Part shown: positions 57,474 through 64,000 of the stretch, one piece after another | Layout: each line of letters starts with the position of its first letter | Numbering within the stretch: position 1 is the stretch's first letter | Origin: Cellulomonas wangsupingiae | GTDB taxonomy: Bacteria; Actinomycetota; Actinomycetes; Actinomycetales; Cellulomonadaceae | Assembly (NCBI RefSeq): GCF_024508275.1 | Contig: NZ_CP101989.1 | Location: 620,001-684,000 of the forward strand | Direction: 5' to 3' | Length of the DNA stretch: 64,000 nt | Notes under the pieces: generated by a model | The model's database searches: none | Seen by the model: the letters and a program-made list of their open reading frames with translations, nothing else | Told to the model about the DNA's origin: nothing | Made by a program: the position numbers and the translations under genes

Positions 57474-57508
57474 CCCCGCCGGCTGTTCCCCCCCGACAGC
57501 CGGCGGGG
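57474..57508 (+). terminator. Second terminator hairpin after xylanase gene 2
   Basis: CCCCGCCGGCTGT (57474-57486) and ACAGCCGGCGGGG (57496-57508) are perfect arms with a C-rich loop. The same design, including the loop, follows gene 3 at 61439-61475. Confidence 0.7.
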
Positions 57509-57558
57509 TCGCGCCCTTTCCGGAGGAACCGGACGTTCTCGCCTGAAGAGGTGGATCT

Positions 57559-57570
57559 CGAAACTTCTCG
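57559..57570 (+). promoter_or_regulatory. Upstream CGAAACTTCTCG site of xylanase gene 3
   Basis: It lies 124 nt before ATG 57683. It is the counterpart of the sites at 47573 and 52515. Confidence 0.5.
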
Positions 57571-57613
57571 ATCTCGATTCTGCAACCATCCGGGCGAGCA
57601 CTCCGCGGCCCCC

Positions 57614-57642
57614 TGGCCTTTGCGCAGTTCGCCGCATACGGT
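57614..57642 (+). promoter_or_regulatory. Promoter of xylanase gene 3
   Basis: TGGCCT (57614-57619), a 17-nt spacer and TACGGT (57637-57642), 46 nt before the ATG. The surrounding sequence matches the gene 2 promoter. Confidence 0.55.
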
Positions 57643-57682
57643 GGGCGAGCGAATGAGACTTTCTGCGCGCAAGGGAGCGTCC

Positions 57683-60600
57683 ATGAGTCAGAACCGGCAC
57701 CGCAAGGTGCTCGAAACTATCGGTGTCGGGATGGCGGCCTTCGCCCTCCTCGCGGCACCCCTCGTGGCCGCCGGTTCCGCCGCGGCGGCCGCCGCGCCGG
57801 AGGTGGTCTACGACATCGACTTCGACGACGAGTCGATGGGCGCCTGGACCACCAGCGGCGACGTCACCCCCCGCTACGTCGACGTCGACGGCAGCACCGC
57901 CCTGGAGATCGCGAACCGGACCCAGGACTTCGGCGGCATCGAGTCGCCCTCGCTCACGACGGTCGCGGGGGCCACCTACACGTTCTCGATGCGGGCGAAG
58001 CTGCCCGCCGGCACCGCGGGCACGGCCGACATCCGCTTCGTCGTGAAGCCCGAGTACACGTGGATCGGCCCCACCACGATCAACGCCGAGACGTGGACGA
58101 CCGTCACCGGCACCTGGACGGCCGCGGACGCCGCGCCGCGCAGCGTGTACCTCGGGACGTCGCACCTGTCCTCGACTCCCGCGCCGGCCGAGGGGGAGCC
58201 GAGCGAGCCGTACACGTACCTCGTCGACGACCTCCTCGTGACCGTGGTCGCACCCGACGCGCCCCCGCCGCCGGCTGCCGACGTCGACGCGACGTTCGAC
58301 TTCGAGGACGGCACGCTGCAGGGCTGGGCCCCGCGCGCGACGGCCGAGGGCCCCGCGACCGTCGAGGTCGTCGACACCGGTGCCCACGGCGGCGACCACG
58401 CGGTGCGCGTGAGCGACCGCGTGAGCCAGGGCCAGGGCCTGCTGTACGACGTCACCGACGTCCTGACGGCCGGTCAGCAGTACGAGTACGAGGCGTGGGT
58501 CCGGTTCGACGACGAGCCGGGCGACATCGTGCTCAGCGTGCACACGGTGACCGACGGCGTCAGCACCTACGGCAACATCGCGACGTCCGCCGTGACGACC
58601 GACTGGACGCGGGTCGAGGGCACCTTCACGATGCCGACCTTCGGCACGTCGGCCGAGGTGTACTTCGAGACGCCGTACGCCAGCGGCGCCGCGGGGGACA
58701 CGTCGACGTTCCTGCTCGACGACATCCGGCTGGCGAGCCCCGAGCTCGACGTCCAGGACCTCACGCCGCTGAAGGACACCGTGCCGTTCCCCGTGGGCGT
58801 CGCGATCGACGACCGCGAGACCGCCGGCTCACCGGGGGAGCTCACGACGCTGCACTTCGACCAGATCACGGCCGAGAACCACATGAAGCCGTACGCCTGG
58901 TACGCCGACGACCGGTCGTTCCGCATGAACCCGGTCGCCCGCACGCTCATGGACACCGCCGTGGCCGAGGACCTGCGGGTCTACGGGCACGTGCTCGTCT
59001 GGCACGGCCAGAACCCGGGTCAGGTCGACGCGAACGACGACGGCATCCCGACCACCCCGGGCTGGATGTTCTACGGGGACGACGGCGAGCTGCTCACGTC
59101 GAGCACCGAGGACCGGGCGACCCTCAGCGCACGCATGCGTGAGCACATCTTCTCGGTCGCCGAGGCGCTGTCCGACGAGTACGGGCTCTTCGGCTCGGAC
59201 ACCAACCCGCTCGTCGCGTGGGACGTCGTCAACGAGGTCATCGCCGACGGCGGCGAGAACCCCGACGGCATGCGGCGCTCGCAGTGGTTCAACGTGCTGG
59301 GCGAGGAGTTCGTCGACCTGGCGTTCCGCTACGCGGACGAGGCCTTCAACGACGAGTTCGCCGTGCCCGGCGACTCCCGGCCTGTGACGCTGTTCATCAA
59401 CGACTACGGCACCGAGTCCCCGGCCAAGCAGGACCGGTACGTCGCGCTCGTCGAGCGGCTGCTGTCGCGCGGCGTGCCGGTCGACGGGGTCGGCCACCAG
59501 TTCCACGTCAGCCTGACCACGCCGGTCGCCGCGCTGCAGACCGCGCTCGAGCGGTTCGAGGCGATCGACCGCGACGGCGACGGCGCCCCGGACCTCCTGC
59601 AGGCCGTCACCGAGCTCGACGTCGCCACGGGCACGCCCGTGACGGAGGCGAGGCTCATCGACCAGGGTTACTACTACCGCGACGCGTTCGACCTGTTCCG
59701 CGCCAAGGCGGACTCGCTGTTCTCGGTCACGGTGTGGGGTCTGTACGACTTCCGCAGCTGGGTCGTGGACAACGGCGCGCCGCTGCTCTTCGACGACCGC
59801 CTGCAGGCCAAGGCGGCCTACTACGGCGCGGCGGGTCTCGACCTGCCCGGACGGATCGCGTCGGCCGAGTCCTTCGGCGGCGAGGTCGCCGTCGACGACG
59901 CGGCGGCGGACGCCCCCGAGTGGGCGCAGCTGCCGCTCGAGCCGATCGGCGAGGACGGCGTGGCGGGCGGTCTGCAGACCCGCTGGACGCCGGACGCCCT
60001 GACCGTCCTGGCCGAGGTCCCGGCGGCCACCGACGCGCTGCGCGTCACGGTCGGCGGGACGACGTACGACGTGCCGCGCGAGGGCGAGGGCGACCTGCCG
60101 AGCGTCTGGGCGGAGCACGGCGACGGCCTGCGGGTCGTGCTGCGGGCACCGCTCGACGGCGCCGAGGTCGGCGACGTGCTCGCGTTCAACCTGGGTGTCG
60201 TCCAGGGTGAGGACGTCACGTCCTGGTCGGGGAGCGCGGGCTCGCTCTCGCTCATCGAGCCGCTCTCGTACGTCGAGGTCACCTACGCCGGCGCGGACCT
60301 CCCCGACGTCGACGGTGCGGTGGACGAGGTGTGGACCGGCGTGCCGTCGATCGTCACCGGCAAGCAGGTCTCCGGTACGGGCACGGCGACCGCCGAGGTC
60401 CGCACCATGTGGGACACGGACACCCTCTACGTGCTCGCGGACGTGACCGACGCCGACGTCGACAGCACGGCGACCGACCCGTGGGAGCAGGACTCGGTCG
60501 AGATCTACCTCGACCTGGGCAACGCCAAGAACGGCACCTACCTGCCGACCGACATGCAGCTGCGCGTCGGCGCCGACAACGCCGTGTCCTTCGGCACGGG

Positions 60601-61387
60601 GCCGGCCGAGCAGGCCGACCGCGTCCGGACGGCCACGAGCACGACCGGCACCGGGTACGTCGTGGAGGTCGCCATCGACATGCTCGGCCTCGGCGGCGAC
60701 GGCACCGTGCACGGCGCGGACTTCCAGGTCAACGACGCGACCGGTGGCGGGCGGATCGGCACCACCAACTGGGCCGACCCGACGAGCCAGGGGTACCAGT
60801 CCACCGCGCGGTGGGGTGTCGCCAAGCTCGTCGACGGCCCGGTCGAGCCGGCCCAGCCGAGCATCACGCTCGGCGACGGGCAGGTGCGCGCCGGCGAGGA
60901 CCTGCAGGTGACCCTCGCGGGCTTCGAGCCGGGCGCGCAGGTGGCGATCGCGCTCGGTGCCGGCGTCACCGCCACCGGTGCGGTCGGCGGTCCCGGCGCG
61001 GCGGTGGCCCCGGAGGGCACGACGCTCCTCGGGACCGTCACGGTCGGTGCGGGCGGCACGGCCGTCACCACCGTCACCGTGCCGGCGGCGACGGCAGCGG
61101 GCACGTACCTCGTGAGCGGCTCGGTCGACGGCGCGGTCCTGGCCGACGCCGTGCTCACCGTCCTCGCGGCGGCGCCCGGCGCCGGGTCCGGCACGGGAGC
61201 CGGAGCCGCAGCCGGAACTGGGACTGGCACGGGTGTCGGAGCCGGGGGCGGCCTGGCCGTCACCGGTGCCGGCCTCGGCCTCGCAGGCCTGGCGCTCCTC
61301 GTCATCCTCGCCGGTGTCGCGCTGGTCGTGGCCCGGCACCGCGGGATGACGCTCGAGGGGGTGCGCCAGACGCTGCTGCGGCGCTGA
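57683..61387 (+). CDS. Secreted, wall-anchored GH10 xylanase (CBM-CBM-GH10-CBM9-LAXTG)
   Basis: 1234 residues; the CE4 and one CBM of its neighbours are absent. Order: signal peptide (1-37); CBM4/22-like domains (40-190 and 200-350); GH10 (360-715) with Glu518 (WDVVNEV) and Glu644 (TELDV); CBM9-like pair (about 735-1055); Ig-like domain; Gly/Thr linker; LAVTG (1191-1195), TM helix and a basic tail. Two DxDxDG-like loops that the paralogues lack are inserted in GH10 (DANDDGIPT, and DRDGDGAPD just before the nucleophile strand); they look like calcium sites. The LAXTG signal is the class-E-sortase type, so the enzyme is probably wall-bound. AAGGGAG precedes ATG 57683. Confidence 0.93.
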   Translation: MSQNRHRKVLETIGVGMAAFALLAAPLVAAGSAAAAAAPEVVYDIDFDDESMGAWTTSGDVTPRYVDVDGSTALEIANRTQDFGGIESPSLTTVAGATYTFSMRAKLPAGTAGTADIRFVVKPEYTWIGPTTINAETWTTVTGTWTAADAAPRSVYLGTSHLSSTPAPAEGEPSEPYTYLVDDLLVTVVAPDAPPPPAADVDATFDFEDGTLQGWAPRATAEGPATVEVVDTGAHGGDHAVRVSDRVSQGQGLLYDVTDVLTAGQQYEYEAWVRFDDEPGDIVLSVHTVTDGVSTYGNIATSAVTTDWTRVEGTFTMPTFGTSAEVYFETPYASGAAGDTSTFLLDDIRLASPELDVQDLTPLKDTVPFPVGVAIDDRETAGSPGELTTLHFDQITAENHMKPYAWYADDRSFRMNPVARTLMDTAVAEDLRVYGHVLVWHGQNPGQVDANDDGIPTTPGWMFYGDDGELLTSSTEDRATLSARMREHIFSVAEALSDEYGLFGSDTNPLVAWDVVNEVIADGGENPDGMRRSQWFNVLGEEFVDLAFRYADEAFNDEFAVPGDSRPVTLFINDYGTESPAKQDRYVALVERLLSRGVPVDGVGHQFHVSLTTPVAALQTALERFEAIDRDGDGAPDLLQAVTELDVATGTPVTEARLIDQGYYYRDAFDLFRAKADSLFSVTVWGLYDFRSWVVDNGAPLLFDDRLQAKAAYYGAAGLDLPGRIASAESFGGEVAVDDAAADAPEWAQLPLEPIGEDGVAGGLQTRWTPDALTVLAEVPAATDALRVTVGGTTYDVPREGEGDLPSVWAEHGDGLRVVLRAPLDGAEVGDVLAFNLGVVQGEDVTSWSGSAGSLSLIEPLSYVEVTYAGADLPDVDGAVDEVWTGVPSIVTGKQVSGTGTATAEVRTMWDTDTLYVLADVTDADVDSTATDPWEQDSVEIYLDLGNAKNGTYLPTDMQLRVGADNAVSFGTGPAEQADRVRTATSTTGTGYVVEVAIDMLGLGGDGTVHGADFQVNDATGGGRIGTTNWADPTSQGYQSTARWGVAKLVDGPVEPAQPSITLGDGQVRAGEDLQVTLAGFEPGAQVAIALGAGVTATGAVGGPGAAVAPEGTTLLGTVTVGAGGTAVTTVTVPAATAAGTYLVSGSVDGAVLADAVLTVLAAAPGAGSGTGAGAAAGTGTGTGVGAGGGLAVTGAGLGLAGLALLVILAGVALVVARHRGMTLEGVRQTLLRR
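57712..57723 (+). promoter_or_regulatory. Intragenic CGAAACTATCGG site, xylanase gene 3
   Basis: It begins 29 nt into the gene, with the same sequence as in gene 2. Confidence 0.5.
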
Positions 61388-61438
61388 CCCGCAGCAGCGG
61401 GCCGGGGTGACACGTCACCTCATCCCGGCGCACGACGG

Positions 61439-61475
61439 GCCCCGTCGGCTGATCCCCCCCGACAGCCGACGGGGC
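61439..61475 (+). terminator. Terminator after xylanase gene 3
   Basis: GCCCCGTCGGCTG (61439-61451) and CAGCCGACGGGGC (61463-61475) are perfect 13-nt arms with the loop ATCCCCCCCGA. It resembles the hairpin at 57474-57508 in stem and loop, so the duplicated unit seems to include it. Confidence 0.7.
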
Positions 61476-61532
61476 TCCGTCATGCCCGCGCCCGGTGCCG
61501 GTCGGGCCGGCCGGCACCGCTACCGTTGCGCC

Positions 61533-62570
61533 GTGACCACCGCACCGCCGCCCGTGGACGAGACCGCCCCGCAGGCGGGTGTCGCCTCCCCTCTGCTCGC
61601 GGGGGATTCCGGCCCCGAGCCGCTCGCGCTCACGCGCCTCGTCGCCGTCGCCCTGGACGAGGACCTCGGGCCGGCCCCGGGGCGCGACGTCACGACCCAG
61701 TCCACCGTCGACGCGCACGCCCGTGGGTGTGCCGACGTCGTCGCGCGCGAGGCGGGCGCGGTCGCCGGGCTCGTCGCCGTCCCCGAGGTGCTCGACCAGG
61801 TCGCCGACCGGCTCGGCCTGCCGCGCGTCGAGGTCACGTGGCACGTCGCCGACGGGTCCGTCGTCGACGCGGGGGCCGTGCTGGCCACGCTCGCCGGGCC
61901 GACGCACGTGCTGCTCGTCGCCGAGCGCACCCTCCTGAACCTGGTGTCCCGCGCGTCGGGCGTCGCGACCCACACGCACCGCTGGACGCAGGCGCTCACG
62001 GGCACGGGGGCGCGGGTGCTCGACACCCGCAAGACGACGCCCGGACTGCGCGCGCTCGAGAAGTACGCCGTGCGGTGCGGCGGCGGGACCAACAAGCGCA
62101 TGGGTCTGTTCGACGTCGCCATGGTGAAGGACAACCACGTGGTCGCCGCCGGTTCGGTGGCCGCCGCCGTGCGCGCGGTGCGCGAGCGGTTCGCCGACGT
62201 CGCGATCCAGGTGGAGGTCGACCGGCCCGAGCAGGCCGACGAGGCGCTCGACGCCGGGGCCGACTTCCTGCTGCTCGACAACATGGACACCGGCACGCTG
62301 GCCGCGACGGTCGCGCGGGTGCGGGCGCGCGAGGGCGCGACGGGGCACGTCGACCTCGAGGCCACCGGCAACCTGGCGCTCGACCGGGCGCGCGAGGTCG
62401 CACTCACCGGGGTCGACTACCTGTCGGTGGGCGCGCTGACGCACTCGTCGCCGATCCTCGACGTCGCGCTGGACCTCGACCCGCGGTCCGTGGCGGCGCC
62501 GTCCGGCGCCCGGTCCGAGGAGCCCACCGTCACGTCCGTGACCGCCGAGGAGCAGGTGCCGCGCCCGTAG
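61533..62570 (+). CDS. nadC: Quinolinate phosphoribosyltransferase (nicotinate-nucleotide pyrophosphorylase)
   Basis: 345 residues. It converts quinolinate and PRPP to nicotinate mononucleotide, the step after NadB and NadA. Motifs: LNLVSRASGVATHTHRW, VLDTRKTTPGLRALEKYAVRCGGG, and DVAMVKDNHV. About 25 N-terminal residues are extra. TACCGT (61521-61526) lies 6 nt before GTG 61533, so the gene is probably transcribed alone and leaderless, independent of nadB. lysS starts 9 nt after its stop. Confidence 0.95.
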   Translation: MTTAPPPVDETAPQAGVASPLLAGDSGPEPLALTRLVAVALDEDLGPAPGRDVTTQSTVDAHARGCADVVAREAGAVAGLVAVPEVLDQVADRLGLPRVEVTWHVADGSVVDAGAVLATLAGPTHVLLVAERTLLNLVSRASGVATHTHRWTQALTGTGARVLDTRKTTPGLRALEKYAVRCGGGTNKRMGLFDVAMVKDNHVVAAGSVAAAVRAVRERFADVAIQVEVDRPEQADEALDAGADFLLLDNMDTGTLAATVARVRAREGATGHVDLEATGNLALDRAREVALTGVDYLSVGALTHSSPILDVALDLDPRSVAAPSGARSEEPTVTSVTAEEQVPRP

Positions 62571-62579
62571 AATCGTCCG

Positions 62580-64000
62580 GTGACCGCACCCACCGAGCCT
62601 GCCGCCCCGACGCCGGACGCCGACACCACGACACCCGCCGTGGACGACGTCCCCGAGCAGATGCGGGTCCGCAAGGCCAAGCGCGAGCGGCTGCTCGAGG
62701 CGGGCGTCGAGGCGTACCCGGTGTCGGTGCCGCGCACCCACACGATCGCGCAGGTGCGCGAGGCGTACCCCGAGCTCGAGCCGGGCACGGAGACGGACGA
62801 CGTCGTGGGCGTCGCGGGGCGTGTGGTGTTCCTCCGCAACACCGGCAGGCTCGCGTTCGCGACGCTGCAGGACGGTGCCGGGACCCGCCTGCAGGCGATG
62901 CTCAGCGAGAAGGAGGTCGGCGCCGACGCGCTGGCCGCGTTCAAGGCCGACGTCGACCTCGGTGACCACGTCTTCGTCCACGGGCGGGTCATCGCCTCGC
63001 GCCGCGGTGAGCTGAGCGTCATGGCGGACGAGTGGCGCATGGCGGCCAAGGCCATCCGCCCGCTGCCGAACCTGTACGAGGGCACCGAGATGTCCGAGGA
63101 GGCGCGGGTCCGGCAGCGCTACGTCGACCTGATCGTGCGCCCGGGCGCACGCGAGATGGTGCGGCTGCGCGCCGCCGTCGTGCGCTCGCTGCGCGAGAAC
63201 TTCTACCGGCGCGGGTTCCTGGAGCTCGAGACCCCGATGCTGCAGGTCCGTCCCGAAGGTGCCGCCGCGCGGCAGTTCGAGACGCACATGAATGCTTTCG
63301 ACATGGACCTCTACCTGCGGATCGCACCCGAGCTGTTCCTCAAGCGGGCGGCGGTCGGCGGCGTCGAGAAGGTCTTCGAGATCAACCGGAACTTCCGCAA
63401 CGAGGGCGTGGACTCCACGCATTCCCCGGAGTTCGCGATGCTCGAGGCGTACGAGGCCTACGGCGACTACGACACCATGGCGGCCCTCACGCAGGACCTC
63501 GTGCAGACCGCGGCCGTGGACGCGCTCGGCACGACGGTCGTGACGCTCGCGGACGGCACCGAGTACGACCTGGGCGGGCAGTGGACGTCCCTGACGATGT
63601 ACGGGTCGCTGTCCGAGGCGTTGGGCGAGCAGATCACCCACGACACGTCGGACGAGAAGCTGCTGTCGCTGCTGGCGGACGCCGAGATCGAGCTCGCCCC
63701 CGCGCAGCGCAACCACGGCAAGATGGTCGAGGAGCTGTGGGAGCACCACGTCGGCTCGACGCTGTGGGCGCCGACGTTCGTGCGCGACTTCCCGGTCGAG
63801 ACGTCGCCCCTGACGCGCGACCACCGCACCGAGCGCGGCCTGGTGGAGAAGTGGGACCTGTACGTGCGCGGCATGGAGCTGGCCACCGCGTACTCCGAGC
63901 TCGTCGACCCCGTCGTGCAGCGCGAGCGGTTCGAGGCGCAGGCCCTGCTCGCCGCGCGGGGCGACGACGAGGCCATGCGGATCGACGAGGACTTCCTCGC
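62580..64000 (+). CDS. lysS: Lysyl-tRNA synthetase (class II), 3'-truncated by the window
   Basis: The 473 complete codons visible encode the N-terminal OB domain and most of the class II core. Recognisable parts are [53 protein letters not shown] (motif 1), [16 protein letters not shown] (motif 2) and [13 protein letters not shown]. It attaches lysine to tRNA-Lys. The frame has no stop before the window ends. TAGAAT (62568-62573), which overlaps the nadC stop, lies 6 nt before GTG 62580 and fits a leaderless start. Confidence 0.96.
   Translation, partial: MTAPTEPAAPTPDADTTTPAVDDVPEQMRVRKAKRERLLEAGVEAYPVSVPRTHTIAQVREAYPELEPGTETDDVVGVAGRVVFLRNTGRLAFATLQDGAGTRLQAMLSEKEVGADALAAFKADVDLGDHVFVHGRVIASRRGELSVMADEWRMAAKAIRPLPNLYEGTEMSEEARVRQRYVDLIVRPGAREMVRLRAAVVRSLRENFYRRGFLELETPMLQVRPEGAAARQFETHMNAFDMDLYLRIAPELFLKRAAVGGVEKVFEINRNFRNEGVDSTHSPEFAMLEAYEAYGDYDTMAALTQDLVQTAAVDALGTTVVTLADGTEYDLGGQWTSLTMYGSLSEALGEQITHDTSDEKLLSLLADAEIELAPAQRNHGKMVEELWEHHVGSTLWAPTFVRDFPVETSPLTRDHRTERGLVEKWDLYVRGMELATAYSELVDPVVQRERFEAQALLAARGDDEAMRIDEDFL

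Noticed and set aside
47551..61532. Mobile element carrying the xylanase cassette
   Set aside because: No transposase, integrase, tRNA gene or terminal repeats were visible at either edge.

Overview
The window is a very GC-rich bacterial chromosome segment whose gene families point to an actinobacterium. The actinobacterial markers are a zinc metalloprotease next to tilS-hpt-ftsH, DUF3180 after folK, a mycothiol-dependent-type enzyme, LAXTG sorting signals and many leaderless GTG/ATG starts. Three large secreted xylan-degrading enzymes suggest a Cellulomonas-like member of the Micrococcales. That genus is an inference from content, not a database match. I see no tRNA, rRNA, CRISPR array, prophage or insertion sequence.

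Positions 1-8.4 kb hold a 5'-truncated S41 peptidase, a ParA/MinD-like ATPase, an ECF sigma factor with a probable membrane anti-sigma partner, a 5'-3' exonuclease, a small membrane protein and a DUF3806 protein. From 8.4 to 20.7 kb come a 1375-residue secreted subtilase, a small HTH protein divergent from an M15 peptidase, an AAA ATPase, an OsmC protein, an MFS exporter and a 990-residue FAD/Fe-S dehydrogenase. From 20.7 to 30.3 kb come a palindromic intergenic repeat, a RAMA/DUF4357-like protein, a minus-strand run of small metabolic genes, metY-metX and an NlpC/P60 endopeptidase that is frameshifted in its Pro/Ala linker.

From 30.4 to 45.8 kb lies a dense housekeeping block. It contains ppa (minus strand), then dacB, a zinc metalloprotease, tilS, hpt, ftsH, folE, folP, a folB-folK fusion and DUF3180. 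Two PH-domain proteins, a DUF2520 protein, panC and panD follow. Many neighbours overlap by 4 nt, so the folate and pantothenate genes are probably translationally coupled.

From 45.8 kb to the end, nadB, nadC and lysS would be expected as neighbours. Instead nadB and nadC are separated by about 14 kb holding three tandem paralogous exported enzymes: CBM-CBM-CE4-CBM-GH10-CBM9, a second with the same plan, and a shorter CBM-CBM-GH10-CBM9. The first and third end in LAXTG wall-anchor signals. All three carry a CGAAACTATCG-like site exactly 29 nt inside the gene and a related site 124-127 nt upstream. Genes 2 and 3 share a promoter and related terminators. I read this as a duplicated, co-regulated xylan-degradation locus inserted into the NAD biosynthesis neighbourhood, and it is the most interesting region of the window.
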